DNA of 64,000 nt, taken from NCBI GenBank assembly GCA_016929335.1, contig JAFGIY010000179.1:1-64000 (forward strand), written 5' to 3'. Both the position numbers and the translations under genes were made by a program. Position 1 is the first letter of the stretch, and every line of letters begins with the position of its first letter. Below, in pieces: positions 26,097 to 34,395 of this stretch. Under the pieces are notes generated by a model. The model saw nothing but the letters and a program-made list of their open reading frames with translations. It ran no database searches and was not told the origin of the DNA. This DNA comes from Acidobacteriota bacterium (GTDB taxonomy: Bacteria > Acidobacteriota > UBA6911).

Positions 26097-28721
26097 GTGA
26101 AACCCAAACGGTTTGCAATCGTTCTACTTTTGTTGGTCGGGTCGGCGTTATTCGGACAGGATGCGGGCAATAAGCCACATCTGAATCCTGATCTGTCGCC
26201 GGAGCGGCGCGCAGCGGATATAGTCTCACGCATGACGCTGGAGGAAAAGGTGCTGCAGATGCAGAGCACCGCTCCGGCGATTCCCCGTCTTGGCGTGCCT
26301 GCCTACAACTGGTGGAACGAGGCATTGCACGGCGTGGCACAGGGTCGCGCTACCGTTTTCCCGCAGGCAATTGGACTCGCCGCTACCTGGGATACAGATC
26401 TGATGTACCGGGTGGCAGACATCATCTCCACTGAGGCGCGTGCCAAGTATAATGATGCCCTGACGCGTCCCGCGCCTTCCGGGCCCGAAGCACTCATGAC
26501 CCTTCCCGGCCGGACCGCCGGACTTACATACTGGTCGCCCAACATCAATATCTTCCGGGACCCCCGTTGGGGGCGCGGCCAGGAAACTTACGGAGAAGAT
26601 CCCTTTCTGACCGGCCGCATGGGGATTGCGTTCGTCACCGGAATGCAGGGGAAAGATCCTCATTACCTGAAGGTGGTCTCCACGCCGAAGCATTACGCGG
26701 TGCACAGCGGACCTGAGCCGCAAAGGCATGAGTTCGACGCCAGGGTAAGCGAATACGACATGGTAAACACCTATCTGGCAGCCTTTCGGGCCACTGTCGT
26801 CGAAGGCAAGGCCGATTCGATCATGTGCGTATACAACTCCGTGGCCGGTGTGCCCGGATGTGCCAGCACAGACCTGCTGCAAAAGCGCTTGCGGGATCAA
26901 TGGGGCTTCCAGGGATACGTCGTGAGCGATTGCGGCGCGGTGAATGACATTTATCGGAATCATAAATACACGTCCACACTGGGAGGCGCGGCGGTGGCAG
27001 CCGTAAAGGCCGGAACGGACCTCACCTGCGGCGCCGAGTATCGAACCCTGATTGATGAGGTGAAGGCCGGCCTCATCACGGAAGCCGAAATCGACCGCTC
27101 GCTGGAACGTCTTTTCGTTGCACGATTGCGCCTGGGCATGTTCGATCCTCCGGAACGGGTCCCGTATTCGAAGATTTCGATTTCTGTGAATGATTCCAGT
27201 GCGCACCGGCAAGTGGCGCGGGAGGCAGAACGCGAGGCGATCGTGCTGCTGAAGAACGAAGGCGGGATCCTGCCTTTGAGCCCATCGGTGCGTAAAATCG
27301 CGGTCATTGGTCCCTCCGCCGCCGACCCGATTGCGCTGCTGGGCAATTACAACGGCATCTCGTCCAGGCAGGTAACACCGTTGGAAGGACTCCAGCGGCA
27401 ATTCCCGAATGCGCAGGTAAGGTACGCGCTCGGCGCGACCTACACGTCCGGCACCCACGCGTTGGTTCCCTCCACATTCCTGATGCCGCCGGATGGCAAC
27501 GGGCGCGGATTGATGGCCGAGTACTTCAACAATCCTGATTTTCAGGGAAAGCCTAAACTCCGCAGGCTCGATCAGCGTCCCTATTTCGATATGGGGATGG
27601 AAGACCCCGCTGTTATAGCGGCGATAGGCAATGAAAAGTACTCGATGCGTTGGACGGGCACGCTGACGCCGCCCGCGACGGGCGAATATAACCTGAGCGT
27701 TAACATCGGGAGGTGGAACCGTACCGCTGCGGCTCGATTATTCCTCGATGACAAGGAAATCACCCTCGGCGCGGGACCCTCCACTCAAATGACTTCAACA
27801 CAAGCGATCCCGGGGCCCGGATTGGGCGTAAGGACTCGGATGATGCTGGAAGGCGGCCGCAAGTACACCTTGCGCGTGGAATACCGGCAGCCGGGTTCCG
27901 GCGGCACAGCTCAACTCGGATGGATTCCTCCGGCCGCGGCCTCTCTTGCCGAAGCGGAAACGCTCGTGAAAGATTCCGACGTTGCCCTTGTTTTCGTTGG
28001 TTTGAATTCTGATCTTGAGGGAGAAGAAATGCGCGGCGTGAGCATTCCCGGCTTCCTGGGAGGCGACCGCACCAGTCTGGACCTTCCTGAGCCTCAGGAA
28101 AACCTGGTAAAGGCAGTTATTGCCACCGGCAAACCGGTGGTCGTCGTTCTGACAAGCGGCAGCGCCATAGCTGCGAATTTTGCGGCCGAACACGCCGCTG
28201 CTCTGCTTGCGGCATGGTACGGCGGCGAGGAGGCCGGTACGGCAATCGCGGAGACCCTTGCCGGCGTCAACAACCCCGCCGGCCGCCTTCCCGTTACATT
28301 CTACAGGAGTGTGGATCAACTGCCCCCGTTCACCGATTACGCCATGAAAGGCCGGACCTACCGGTATTTCAAGGGCGATCCCCTGTATTCATTCGGCTTT
28401 GGATTGAGCTATTCGAAGTTTGCGTATAGCGGTCTGAGCGCGAAACGAACGCCGAAAGGCGCCGAAATCCGTGCAACGGTCAAAAATACTTCTACCCGCG
28501 ATGGCGATGAAGTGGTTCAGCTTTACATCGGCGGCGGTTCGGAAGAGGAAGCGCCGATACGGAATCTGCGCGGATTCCAGCGGATTCATCTGCGTGCGGG
28601 TGAGAGCCGCGAGGTGAGTTTCACGCTGAGTTCCGAGGACCTGCCGAATTCTGCGGTAGACGTCAGTATTGGTGGCGGACAGCCGATCGCCAATATTCCC
28701 CATATGCGGGGCAGGCTTTAA
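26097..28721 (+). CDS. Secreted GH3 beta-xylosidase/glucosidase-like enzyme with PA14 insert
   Basis: 874 residues from a GTG start with AGGAG 8 bases upstream; signal peptide about residues 1-20. The N-terminal TIM-barrel carries W-N-E-A-L-H-G-V, the substrate-binding K-H-Y-A, and the nucleophile Asp278 in V-S-D-C-G-A-V. The second domain follows (V-L-L-K-N-E-G-G-I-L-P-L), interrupted by a PA14 domain (G-L-M-A-E-Y-F-N-N-P ... R-L-F-L-D-D-K-E-I), then G-E-E-M-R-G-V, and a C-terminal FnIII-like domain (V-Q-L-Y-I-G ... R-N-L-R-G-F-Q). This arrangement is that of bacterial beta-xylosidases/glucosidases of the barley-like GH3 group. It would finish oligosaccharides released by GH43 and esterases. 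The stop codon lies in a dispersed palindromic repeat. Confidence 0.9.
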   Translation: MKPKRFAIVLLLLVGSALFGQDAGNKPHLNPDLSPERRAADIVSRMTLEEKVLQMQSTAPAIPRLGVPAYNWWNEALHGVAQGRATVFPQAIGLAATWDTDLMYRVADIISTEARAKYNDALTRPAPSGPEALMTLPGRTAGLTYWSPNINIFRDPRWGRGQETYGEDPFLTGRMGIAFVTGMQGKDPHYLKVVSTPKHYAVHSGPEPQRHEFDARVSEYDMVNTYLAAFRATVVEGKADSIMCVYNSVAGVPGCASTDLLQKRLRDQWGFQGYVVSDCGAVNDIYRNHKYTSTLGGAAVAAVKAGTDLTCGAEYRTLIDEVKAGLITEAEIDRSLERLFVARLRLGMFDPPERVPYSKISISVNDSSAHRQVAREAEREAIVLLKNEGGILPLSPSVRKIAVIGPSAADPIALLGNYNGISSRQVTPLEGLQRQFPNAQVRYALGATYTSGTHALVPSTFLMPPDGNGRGLMAEYFNNPDFQGKPKLRRLDQRPYFDMGMEDPAVIAAIGNEKYSMRWTGTLTPPATGEYNLSVNIGRWNRTAAARLFLDDKEITLGAGPSTQMTSTQAIPGPGLGVRTRMMLEGGRKYTLRVEYRQPGSGGTAQLGWIPPAAASLAEAETLVKDSDVALVFVGLNSDLEGEEMRGVSIPGFLGGDRTSLDLPEPQENLVKAVIATGKPVVVVLTSGSAIAANFAAEHAAALLAAWYGGEEAGTAIAETLAGVNNPAGRLPVTFYRSVDQLPPFTDYAMKGRTYRYFKGDPLYSFGFGLSYSKFAYSGLSAKRTPKGAEIRATVKNTSTRDGDEVVQLYIGGGSEEEAPIRNLRGFQRIHLRAGESREVSFTLSSEDLPNSAVDVSIGGGQPIANIPHMRGRL

Positions 28722-28745
28722 CCCGCTTTATTCATGAAGGTTCGC
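28718..28745. repeat. TTCATGAA-family repeat at GH3 3' end
   Basis: TTTAACCCGCTTTATTCATG is followed by AAGGTTCGC. The left arm matches the copy at 32298-32333. It contains the stop codon of the GH3 gene. Confidence 0.5.
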
Positions 28746-28991
28746 AGGGAGCCATTATTACAGCGCCCGAAGAGATATTGATACTCTGATTATCTCTGAT
28801 ACTGATTGAATGGCAGAGAAGTCACAAAGAACTTTGCTCCAGGAAGAGTATTGGAGCAGAATAGGCAAGCTACCCATAACCTGAATTGAGAAAAGTTGGG
28901 AAGAAGCTTGTGTGCTGCAAGCGCAGTATACGTATGGAGGAAAGAACTGTCACTGAAACGGACTGACAAAAAATTAGTGAGGAATAATAAA

Positions 28992-30368
28992 ATGCAAGGT
29001 ACAAAAGAAAAAGCAATGTTTTTGCTTGATCAAAAAGACCTACCCACCTCCTGGTACAACATCCTGCCGGACCTCCCGAAGCCATTGCCGGCGGTTCTGC
29101 ATCCGGCTACCGGAAAACCTGTTACTCCCGACGATCTTGCCCCGCTGTTTCCTATGACCCTGATCATGCAGGAATTCAGCCCGGAACGTTATATTGACAT
29201 CCCCGAAGAGGTACAGGATGTATACCGGATTTGGCGGCCGACCGTCCTGCACCGTGCCTATCGTCTTGAAAAAGCCCTCGATACTCCGGCACGGATCTTT
29301 TACAAATACGAGGGGACCAGTCCGGCCGGGAGCCATAAGCCCAATACAGCCGTAGCTCAGGCATTCTATAACAAGAAAGAGGGCATCAAGCGCATTACAA
29401 CCGAGACCGGCGCCGGGCAGTGGGGCAGTTCTCTGGCGATGGGATGCGCGTTCTTCGGCATTGAGCTCAAGGTCTACATGGTCGGCATCAGCTATTATCA
29501 GAAGCCTTATCGACGAATGATGATGGAAACCTGGGGAGCGACTTGCGTTCCAAGCCCCAGTCCGGACACCAAAGCAGGCCGGGATATGCTGGCCAAGGAT
29601 CCTGACTGCCCAGGCAGTCTCGGTTTAGCCATCAGCGAGGCCATCGAGGATGCCGCTATGCGGGATGATACACACTACTCTCTTGGAAGTGTGTTGAACC
29701 ATGTATTGCTCCACCAGACCATCATCGGTCAGGAGTCCATGAAGCAGATGGAAATGGCCGGATTCTATCCGGACATCATTGTGGGTTGCGTTGGAGGCGG
29801 ATCGAATTTTGCCGGAATGTTCCTCCCCTTTGTAAAGGATAAGATAGCCGGGAAGAAACCCGGCCTGCGTATCATTTGTGTTGAACCGACAAGCTGTCCA
29901 ACCTTAACCAAAGGACCCTATGCCTACGACTTCGGTGACGTAGCAGGTCTTACGCCTCTTCTCAAAATGCATACGCTGGGCCATGGTTTTATGCCTCCGC
30001 CCGTCCACGCCGGTGGCCTGCGCTATCACGGGATGGCTCCGCTAATCTGCCACCTGCTCCAGCTTGGTCTGATCGAAGCCAAGGCGGTGCCTCAGCTGGC
30101 CACGTTTGAGGCGGGCGTAACCTTTGCACGTACAGAAGGCATTATCAGCGCCCCGGAAACCAACCACGCTATCAGAGTGACCATCGACGAAGCCCTTAAA
30201 TGTCGTGAATCGGGCGAGGCAAAAACGATTCTTCTTGCCCACAGCGGGCACGGGCATTTCGACATGGCCGCCTATGAGAGCTATTTCGCCAAAAAGCTTA
30301 CGGATTACGAGTTCCCGGAGGAAAAGGTCAAGGAGGCACTGGCCTCATTGCCTGAAACGCGAAGCTAG
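28992..30368 (+). CDS. trpB2: TrpB2-type tryptophan synthase beta-like protein
   Basis: 458 residues from the ATG at 28992 with GAGG upstream; the open frame extends 32 codons further without protein-like sequence. This is a PLP enzyme of fold type II: Lys116 in G-S-H-K-P-N-T-A binds PLP, followed by [10 protein letters not shown], and the phosphate-binding G-C-V-G-G-G-S-N lies in the middle. The length and the long N-terminal extension identify the TrpB2 group rather than TrpB1. It condenses indole or a related substrate with serine. No trpA or other trp gene is nearby, as is common for TrpB2, so indole salvage or serine deamination are alternatives to biosynthesis. Confidence 0.88.
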   Translation: MQGTKEKAMFLLDQKDLPTSWYNILPDLPKPLPAVLHPATGKPVTPDDLAPLFPMTLIMQEFSPERYIDIPEEVQDVYRIWRPTVLHRAYRLEKALDTPARIFYKYEGTSPAGSHKPNTAVAQAFYNKKEGIKRITTETGAGQWGSSLAMGCAFFGIELKVYMVGISYYQKPYRRMMMETWGATCVPSPSPDTKAGRDMLAKDPDCPGSLGLAISEAIEDAAMRDDTHYSLGSVLNHVLLHQTIIGQESMKQMEMAGFYPDIIVGCVGGGSNFAGMFLPFVKDKIAGKKPGLRIICVEPTSCPTLTKGPYAYDFGDVAGLTPLLKMHTLGHGFMPPPVHAGGLRYHGMAPLICHLLQLGLIEAKAVPQLATFEAGVTFARTEGIISAPETNHAIRVTIDEALKCRESGEAKTILLAHSGHGHFDMAAYESYFAKKLTDYEFPEEKVKEALASLPETRS

Positions 30369-30384
30369 ATCGCGTTTCTCAATG

Positions 30385-30547
30385 CTCTTCCACCGCGACG
30401 GGCGGATGCGGGTATGTCTGCAGCGCTGCGCTCCCTCGGGCTCTTCGGCTTACTGTCGAGTACGCCTGAGGGGCGCGCGGGAGCGTCTTGTAGCTATGCC
30501 CGTCTGCGGCGTCTCTCGACGAATCTTCATGAATAATGCGGATTAAG
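30385..30547. repeat. Long palindromic intergenic element of the TTCATGAA family
   Basis: This non-coding stretch contains GCTCCC and GGGAGC arms around a GC-rich core, then TAGCTA and finally TTCATGAATAATGCGGATTA (30526-30545). It lies between the convergent TrpB2 and DUF169 genes. The blocks GGGAGC-TAGCTA recur on the minus strand at 4525-4574. Confidence 0.5.
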
Positions 30548-30620
30548 ATGGCTGACAGGGATCCTATTTTGCCTGTTTTGCTTCCTTCTCGAGCTCGCCG
30601 CATATCCGCTACCGTCATTC

Positions 30621-31373
30621 TCAGCCATTTTTGTATTCCTGCCTTATTTCCTCCATAATTTTAGAAGATAGCTCCAGTCTTTCTTCTTCGCCAAGCGTAG
30701 TCATCGGCAGAATCCAGTCCATATTCTGCAGGTTCTCCATCAGCATGGGAATCAGATCAAAGGGGACGGAGATGAGAACAAGACCTTCGGGGAGCAGTTT
30801 TTTCATTCTCATCCCATAGCCGAGACCTGTAATTGTATAGTTCAATTCGCCACTCACGTATGGATAAAAAAACATCCAGGCACACATCAGGACAGGTGTG
30901 ATTTTCGTAGTTAATGGTTTCCCGGTTGAATAGCTCAGAGCCCTCAAAACTATTTCCGCCTGGGCGGGATTAGCAGTAATAACCAGTACATCCGGCTTAA
31001 AAGCCAATTTGTCTGCCGCGGAAAAAGCGATATAACGAACTGTTCCCTTGGCCAGCCTGGGTATGTACTGGTAGATTCTTCGATTGGCGCGCGCTTCCTG
31101 ATAAATTCTCTCCTTCTCGCCGATCTGACCGCTTTCAAAAATCGGTTCGGCTTCCATCATTCCCAGCATCAGTCTCTCGACACAGGCAAAATTTTCATCA
31201 GCTGCGTAAAAAGGGTCTTGGTCCTGAGCCTCTCGGAACATCTGGCAAATGGGCATACTTTTGTCCAGCCTTTGAATGCCCACCGGTTTGTTAAGCAGGA
31301 ATTTTATTCCCACCGGCTTCCACTGAAAACTGAAGCGGTCAAGAACCGAATAGTCTTTCTTAATTGAATTCAT
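30621..31373 (-). CDS. DUF169-family protein
   Basis: 250 residues, no signal peptide. The sequence follows the DUF169 pattern: W-K-P-V-G-I-K-F near the N-terminus, P-I-C-Q-M-F-R-E-A, E-N-F-A-C-V-E-R-L-M-L-G, A-F-K-P-D-V-L-V-I-T-A-N-P-A-Q-A in the middle and a C-terminal helix. The family is common in strict anaerobes and methanogens and has no assigned biochemical function; conserved Cys residues in the first third suggest a metal or cofactor role. It faces the uracil-DNA glycosylase gene divergently across 165 bp. Confidence 0.85.
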   Translation of the reverse strand: MNSIKKDYSVLDRFSFQWKPVGIKFLLNKPVGIQRLDKSMPICQMFREAQDQDPFYAADENFACVERLMLGMMEAEPIFESGQIGEKERIYQEARANRRIYQYIPRLAKGTVRYIAFSAADKLAFKPDVLVITANPAQAEIVLRALSYSTGKPLTTKITPVLMCAWMFFYPYVSGELNYTITGLGYGMRMKKLLPEGLVLISVPFDLIPMLMENLQNMDWILPMTTLGEEERLELSSKIMEEIRQEYKNG

Positions 31374-31538
31374 GGTTGCCTCCCTTTAGCTATTCATTGT
31401 CGGCGCTTTTATCAGATGCCCCTACACAGGATGGAAAGAGTGTCATGGATATATTATCCATAAAAACGTTCCTCCTTGAGCTGAGAAATCAGATGTCTTA
31501 TACAATTCATATGAAACAAGTCCCGAAAGGAGGCAGGT

Positions 31539-32318
31539 ATGAATCCTGCAATTAAAGAATGGGAAGATCTTAATTGCCGGATCAGAGACTGTGACAGATG
31601 CGCACTGTCCAGGACTCGGAAGCATGCGCTTGTCGGTGAAGGAAATAGGGCAGCGCGCGTAATGCTGATCGCACTCTCCCCGGGAGCAAAAGAGGATATG
31701 GAAAATAATATGTTTATAGGTCGCTCCGGGAAAATTCTGGATACCTTGCTTCAGGCCGCAAGTGTTGGCAGGGGCGAAATCTATATGACCAATTTGATCA
31801 AATGCATACTGCCCAAAAACAGGAAGCCCAGGATGGTTGAAATCTTTTCCTGCGCCGGTTTCCTATATGAAGAAATTTCAATTATTCAGCCTGAAGTCAT
31901 TGTGCCTTTGGGATACTATGCGAGCCGGACAATCCTGCAGAAATATCATGCACCCGTTCCGCTATCGCGGTGCGGTTTTTCGTCTTTATGCGGTCAATTG
32001 TATTTTGCGGATGATCAAAAGATATTTCCTTTGCCGCATCCGTCGTCGCTTCTCTATCGCCCCTCTTTCGAAGCAGCCACGATGCAGAAATACGAAGCAT
32101 TGCGCACTCTTATGCAACCCTGCAAATGGTTCCCTGTCTGTCCTATGAAGCATTTCTATGAAACGGGCAGGCTGCAGAAAAAATGGATCGAGCTTTACTG
32201 CAAAGGAGACTGGAGAAAGTGCGTCAGGCGCGAGATGGAAGAGCAAGGGCGCTATCATCCGGACTGGATGCTTCCGGATGGCACTCTCGATGAAAGTCTT
32301 AACCCGCAATATTCATGA
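31539..32318 (+). CDS. Family-4-like uracil-DNA glycosylase with extra C-terminal domain
   Basis: 259 residues. The N-terminus has C-D-R-C-A-L-S-R-T-R, the first Cys pair of the [4Fe-4S] cluster; N-L-I-K-C (second part) and F-S-C-A-G-F-L provide the other two Cys. A-L-S-P-G-A-K-E-D aligns with the uracil-pocket motif G-E-A-P-G-x-x-E-D, with the usual G-E changed, and I-G-R-S-G-K-I-L follows as expected. H-P-S-S-L-L is the second active-site motif. Residues about 195-259 form a separate domain with C-P-M-K, W-I-E-L-Y-C-K-G-D-W-R-K-C and W-M-L-P-D-G, which I know as a stand-alone uncharacterised domain. It should remove uracil from DNA. GGAGG precedes the ATG. The stop lies in a palindromic repeat. 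Confidence 0.8.
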   Translation: MNPAIKEWEDLNCRIRDCDRCALSRTRKHALVGEGNRAARVMLIALSPGAKEDMENNMFIGRSGKILDTLLQAASVGRGEIYMTNLIKCILPKNRKPRMVEIFSCAGFLYEEISIIQPEVIVPLGYYASRTILQKYHAPVPLSRCGFSSLCGQLYFADDQKIFPLPHPSSLLYRPSFEAATMQKYEALRTLMQPCKWFPVCPMKHFYETGRLQKKWIELYCKGDWRKCVRREMEEQGRYHPDWMLPDGTLDESLNPQYS

Positions 32319-32333
32319 ATACTGCGGTTTAAG
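32298..32333. repeat. Near-perfect palindrome of the TTCATGAA family
   Basis: CTTAACCCGCA (32298-32308) pairs with TGCGGTTTAAG (32323-32333) with one mismatch, around the self-complementary TATTCATGAATA. It overlaps the last codons and stop of the glycosylase gene. It could act as a transcript-end hairpin, but no T-run follows. Confidence 0.65.
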
Positions 32334-32479
32334 GAATGATGAAAGCCGGACAAGTTTCCGGTTTTTTTGAAGGAATCTCTATTGACGTGCCTTCATTTCC
32401 CGACGGAATGATCTTTATCCTTCCGGGCCGGCATGAGGTCCGATGCGGCGATGCCGAAGAAACCTTCTCCGTTTTTCCC

Positions 32480-32839
32480 CTACTTTTCTGCGCCTCCGGG
32501 CGTAGATTTCAGACGCTTGATTTCCTGAATCAGCTTGTTGACGTATTTGGGTTTTGTCCAATTTAGGTTGTTTAATGCCTGGCCGTAGACATTGGTCATT
32601 ACCTGCCCCCCAAGGTACAGACCTACTTCGCCCACGATGGTATCGAGAGATTTGCACTGTGAATCTCCCAGGTTCCGGCTTTTCTCTCCGTACTTGTCTT
32701 CAATATGCCAGGATCGGATGGCGTTGCCGTCAAATGAATCCACTACAATTCTAAAAAGGCCTCCGGGTCCGTCATAAGAATTGTTCTTCGAATCCAGGCT
32801 GATGGCTTCCGCATTTTCGATGGCCAGACCGGTCATCAT
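32480..32839 (-). CDS. Hypothetical protein in operon with secreted protein
   Basis: 119 residues, not recognised. The composition is balanced (F-R-I-V-V-D-S-F-D-G-N-A-I-R-S-W, then a Lys-rich C-terminal helix Y-V-N-K-L-I-Q-E-I-K-R-L-K), so it looks like a genuine small alpha/beta protein. The start lies 12 bp after the stop of the upstream gene on the same strand, supporting co-transcription. No signal peptide or membrane segment is seen. Confidence 0.55.
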   Translation of the reverse strand: MMTGLAIENAEAISLDSKNNSYDGPGGLFRIVVDSFDGNAIRSWHIEDKYGEKSRNLGDSQCKSLDTIVGEVGLYLGGQVMTNVYGQALNNLNWTKPKYVNKLIQEIKRLKSTPGGAEK

Positions 32840-32851
32840 TGAACACAGCGG

Positions 32852-34072
32852 TCATATATAAGCGGTCTGGAGAATAAACCTTGGATCATCGCTCCAGCGA
32901 TTTCGCAACTCCATCATTTTCACATTTTCATAGATCAGCAGGTCCACTTTGCCGCCATTGAAGGTGCTGACCTCTCGCGCCTGAGCCAGTGGGACAAATG
33001 CTCCCTCATCGTTTATAAGCCTCATTGGGCCCGGGCCGAATGGAGGATCAAATTTTGTGTTGAGCTGCACGCGTATATTTTCATGATCCAACATCAGGTT
33101 GGGCCAAATGATCGCGCTGTGCTCCAGAATGTGACTTTGGTTCTTGTAGGTATCCAGGGTTAAAGGTCCCAATGTTTTTTCAGCAAGCATGCTGCTCTTC
33201 GAATCGAGCAGGCGTATCCGGGCTGTTCCGGCTGCGGAATCGACCGAAAGAACCTCGACGCGGTATGCACCTGCCTTTAGAATCCGGCCGGCTGCCACAT
33301 CATTGGCTATGATCGGCTTATCGAAACTGACTTTGAACGATAGCATGTCCAGAGCGCCCGCCTCTTTGATCTTTATCCCCTGAGGCGTCGCACTGTCCAC
33401 GACAACATAAAATGTGGCCGATGCGGCAAAAGGATCTCCGAAGAATTGCAGCGGCGCCGGAGTGATCATGCCGTCTCCCTGCAGGTAGCCGTAGGCAATG
33501 GCATTTCGCGATCTGGCATAACCGGATGGAATCACCGTAGACAAATCCCATGTTCCATAGCCGTTAGCAAATACAAATTGGAAACCGGCCCCTTGCACCT
33601 TTAAAAACCCGTCCATGTACATGGTGTTTCTAAGTGCAATGGTTCCTTCTTCGCCCAGAGGCACCGGTGGCTTCCCTTGAGCCACGATAAAATCCTTCCT
33701 AATGGCCAAGGCTTCTTTCTTCCCAAGCCAAATCGCTTCTTTCCCGGCAATGACAATTGGTTCGCCATTAAGATTGGAAAAGCCTTCTCCTCCAAAAGTG
33801 AAATAAATCAGTCCCCCCGGAGGAATTTGAATCATGCCGTCTTTAACGGAACTCTGACGGATCATAAATCCTTGGGTAGTCCCTCTTTGAATGCCGTGTC
33901 GATTAGGCAACAGCTTTGGAGATAATAATCTGGGCATCTCCGGCGGATCTACAAAAGATGCATCCGGACTCGGCAGTTTATAGTGCGCATTTTCCTCCGC
34001 ATGTCCCAAAAGAACAGACGTCAGCAAAAACGCTGCGGTTAAGACGACGGCGCCTGAGCCTCTGATTCGCAT
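32852..34072 (-). CDS. Secreted protein of unknown function
   Basis: 406 residues from the ATG at 34072, where GGGAGG lies 6 bases upstream; the frame extends 13 codons further. A signal peptide (cut about L-G-H-A) is followed by a beta-rich sequence with no familiar motif: G-L-I-Y-F-T-F-G-G-E-G-F, V-F-A-N-G-Y-G-T-W-D-L, Y-R-V-E-V-L-S-V-D-S-A. The alternating strands and lack of catalytic patterns suggest a structural or binding protein of the envelope. It heads a two-gene operon with the 119-residue hypothetical protein. Confidence 0.7.
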   Translation of the reverse strand: MRIRGSGAVVLTAAFLLTSVLLGHAEENAHYKLPSPDASFVDPPEMPRLLSPKLLPNRHGIQRGTTQGFMIRQSSVKDGMIQIPPGGLIYFTFGGEGFSNLNGEPIVIAGKEAIWLGKKEALAIRKDFIVAQGKPPVPLGEEGTIALRNTMYMDGFLKVQGAGFQFVFANGYGTWDLSTVIPSGYARSRNAIAYGYLQGDGMITPAPLQFFGDPFAASATFYVVVDSATPQGIKIKEAGALDMLSFKVSFDKPIIANDVAAGRILKAGAYRVEVLSVDSAAGTARIRLLDSKSSMLAEKTLGPLTLDTYKNQSHILEHSAIIWPNLMLDHENIRVQLNTKFDPPFGPGPMRLINDEGAFVPLAQAREVSTFNGGKVDLLIYENVKMMELRNRWSDDPRFILQTAYI

Positions 34073-34395
34073 ACTCTGCCTCCCTTGCTTTCTTTGGATT
34101 CTTCTTGTCATAAGCGGCTATTACTTAAAAAGTGGAAGTTTGCTCTTCCCGGGTAGCGCAAGTATATCATGCAGGAAAAATCCTCGACACGCACTTTATT
34201 CGCAGTCAAATGAAGAAAAGCACGGTTTGAGAAGCATCCCTGGCATAGCGACTCCCACCGTAAAGGACGTCCCTTTCGGAAGCCTTCAATACATACCATA
34301 TTGGCGATGTTTTGTTTTGGCTTGTCCCCGTTTTTTGGTAAAGTGAAATAAATAACGGTTCCGGTACACTTCGCGCTTTGGGTGGAGCAATCACG

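Noticed and set aside
28779-28804. TGATACT direct repeat as a Trp-repressor-type operator before trpB2
   Set aside because: Only a 7-bp word repeated once, with no symmetry; too weak to claim.
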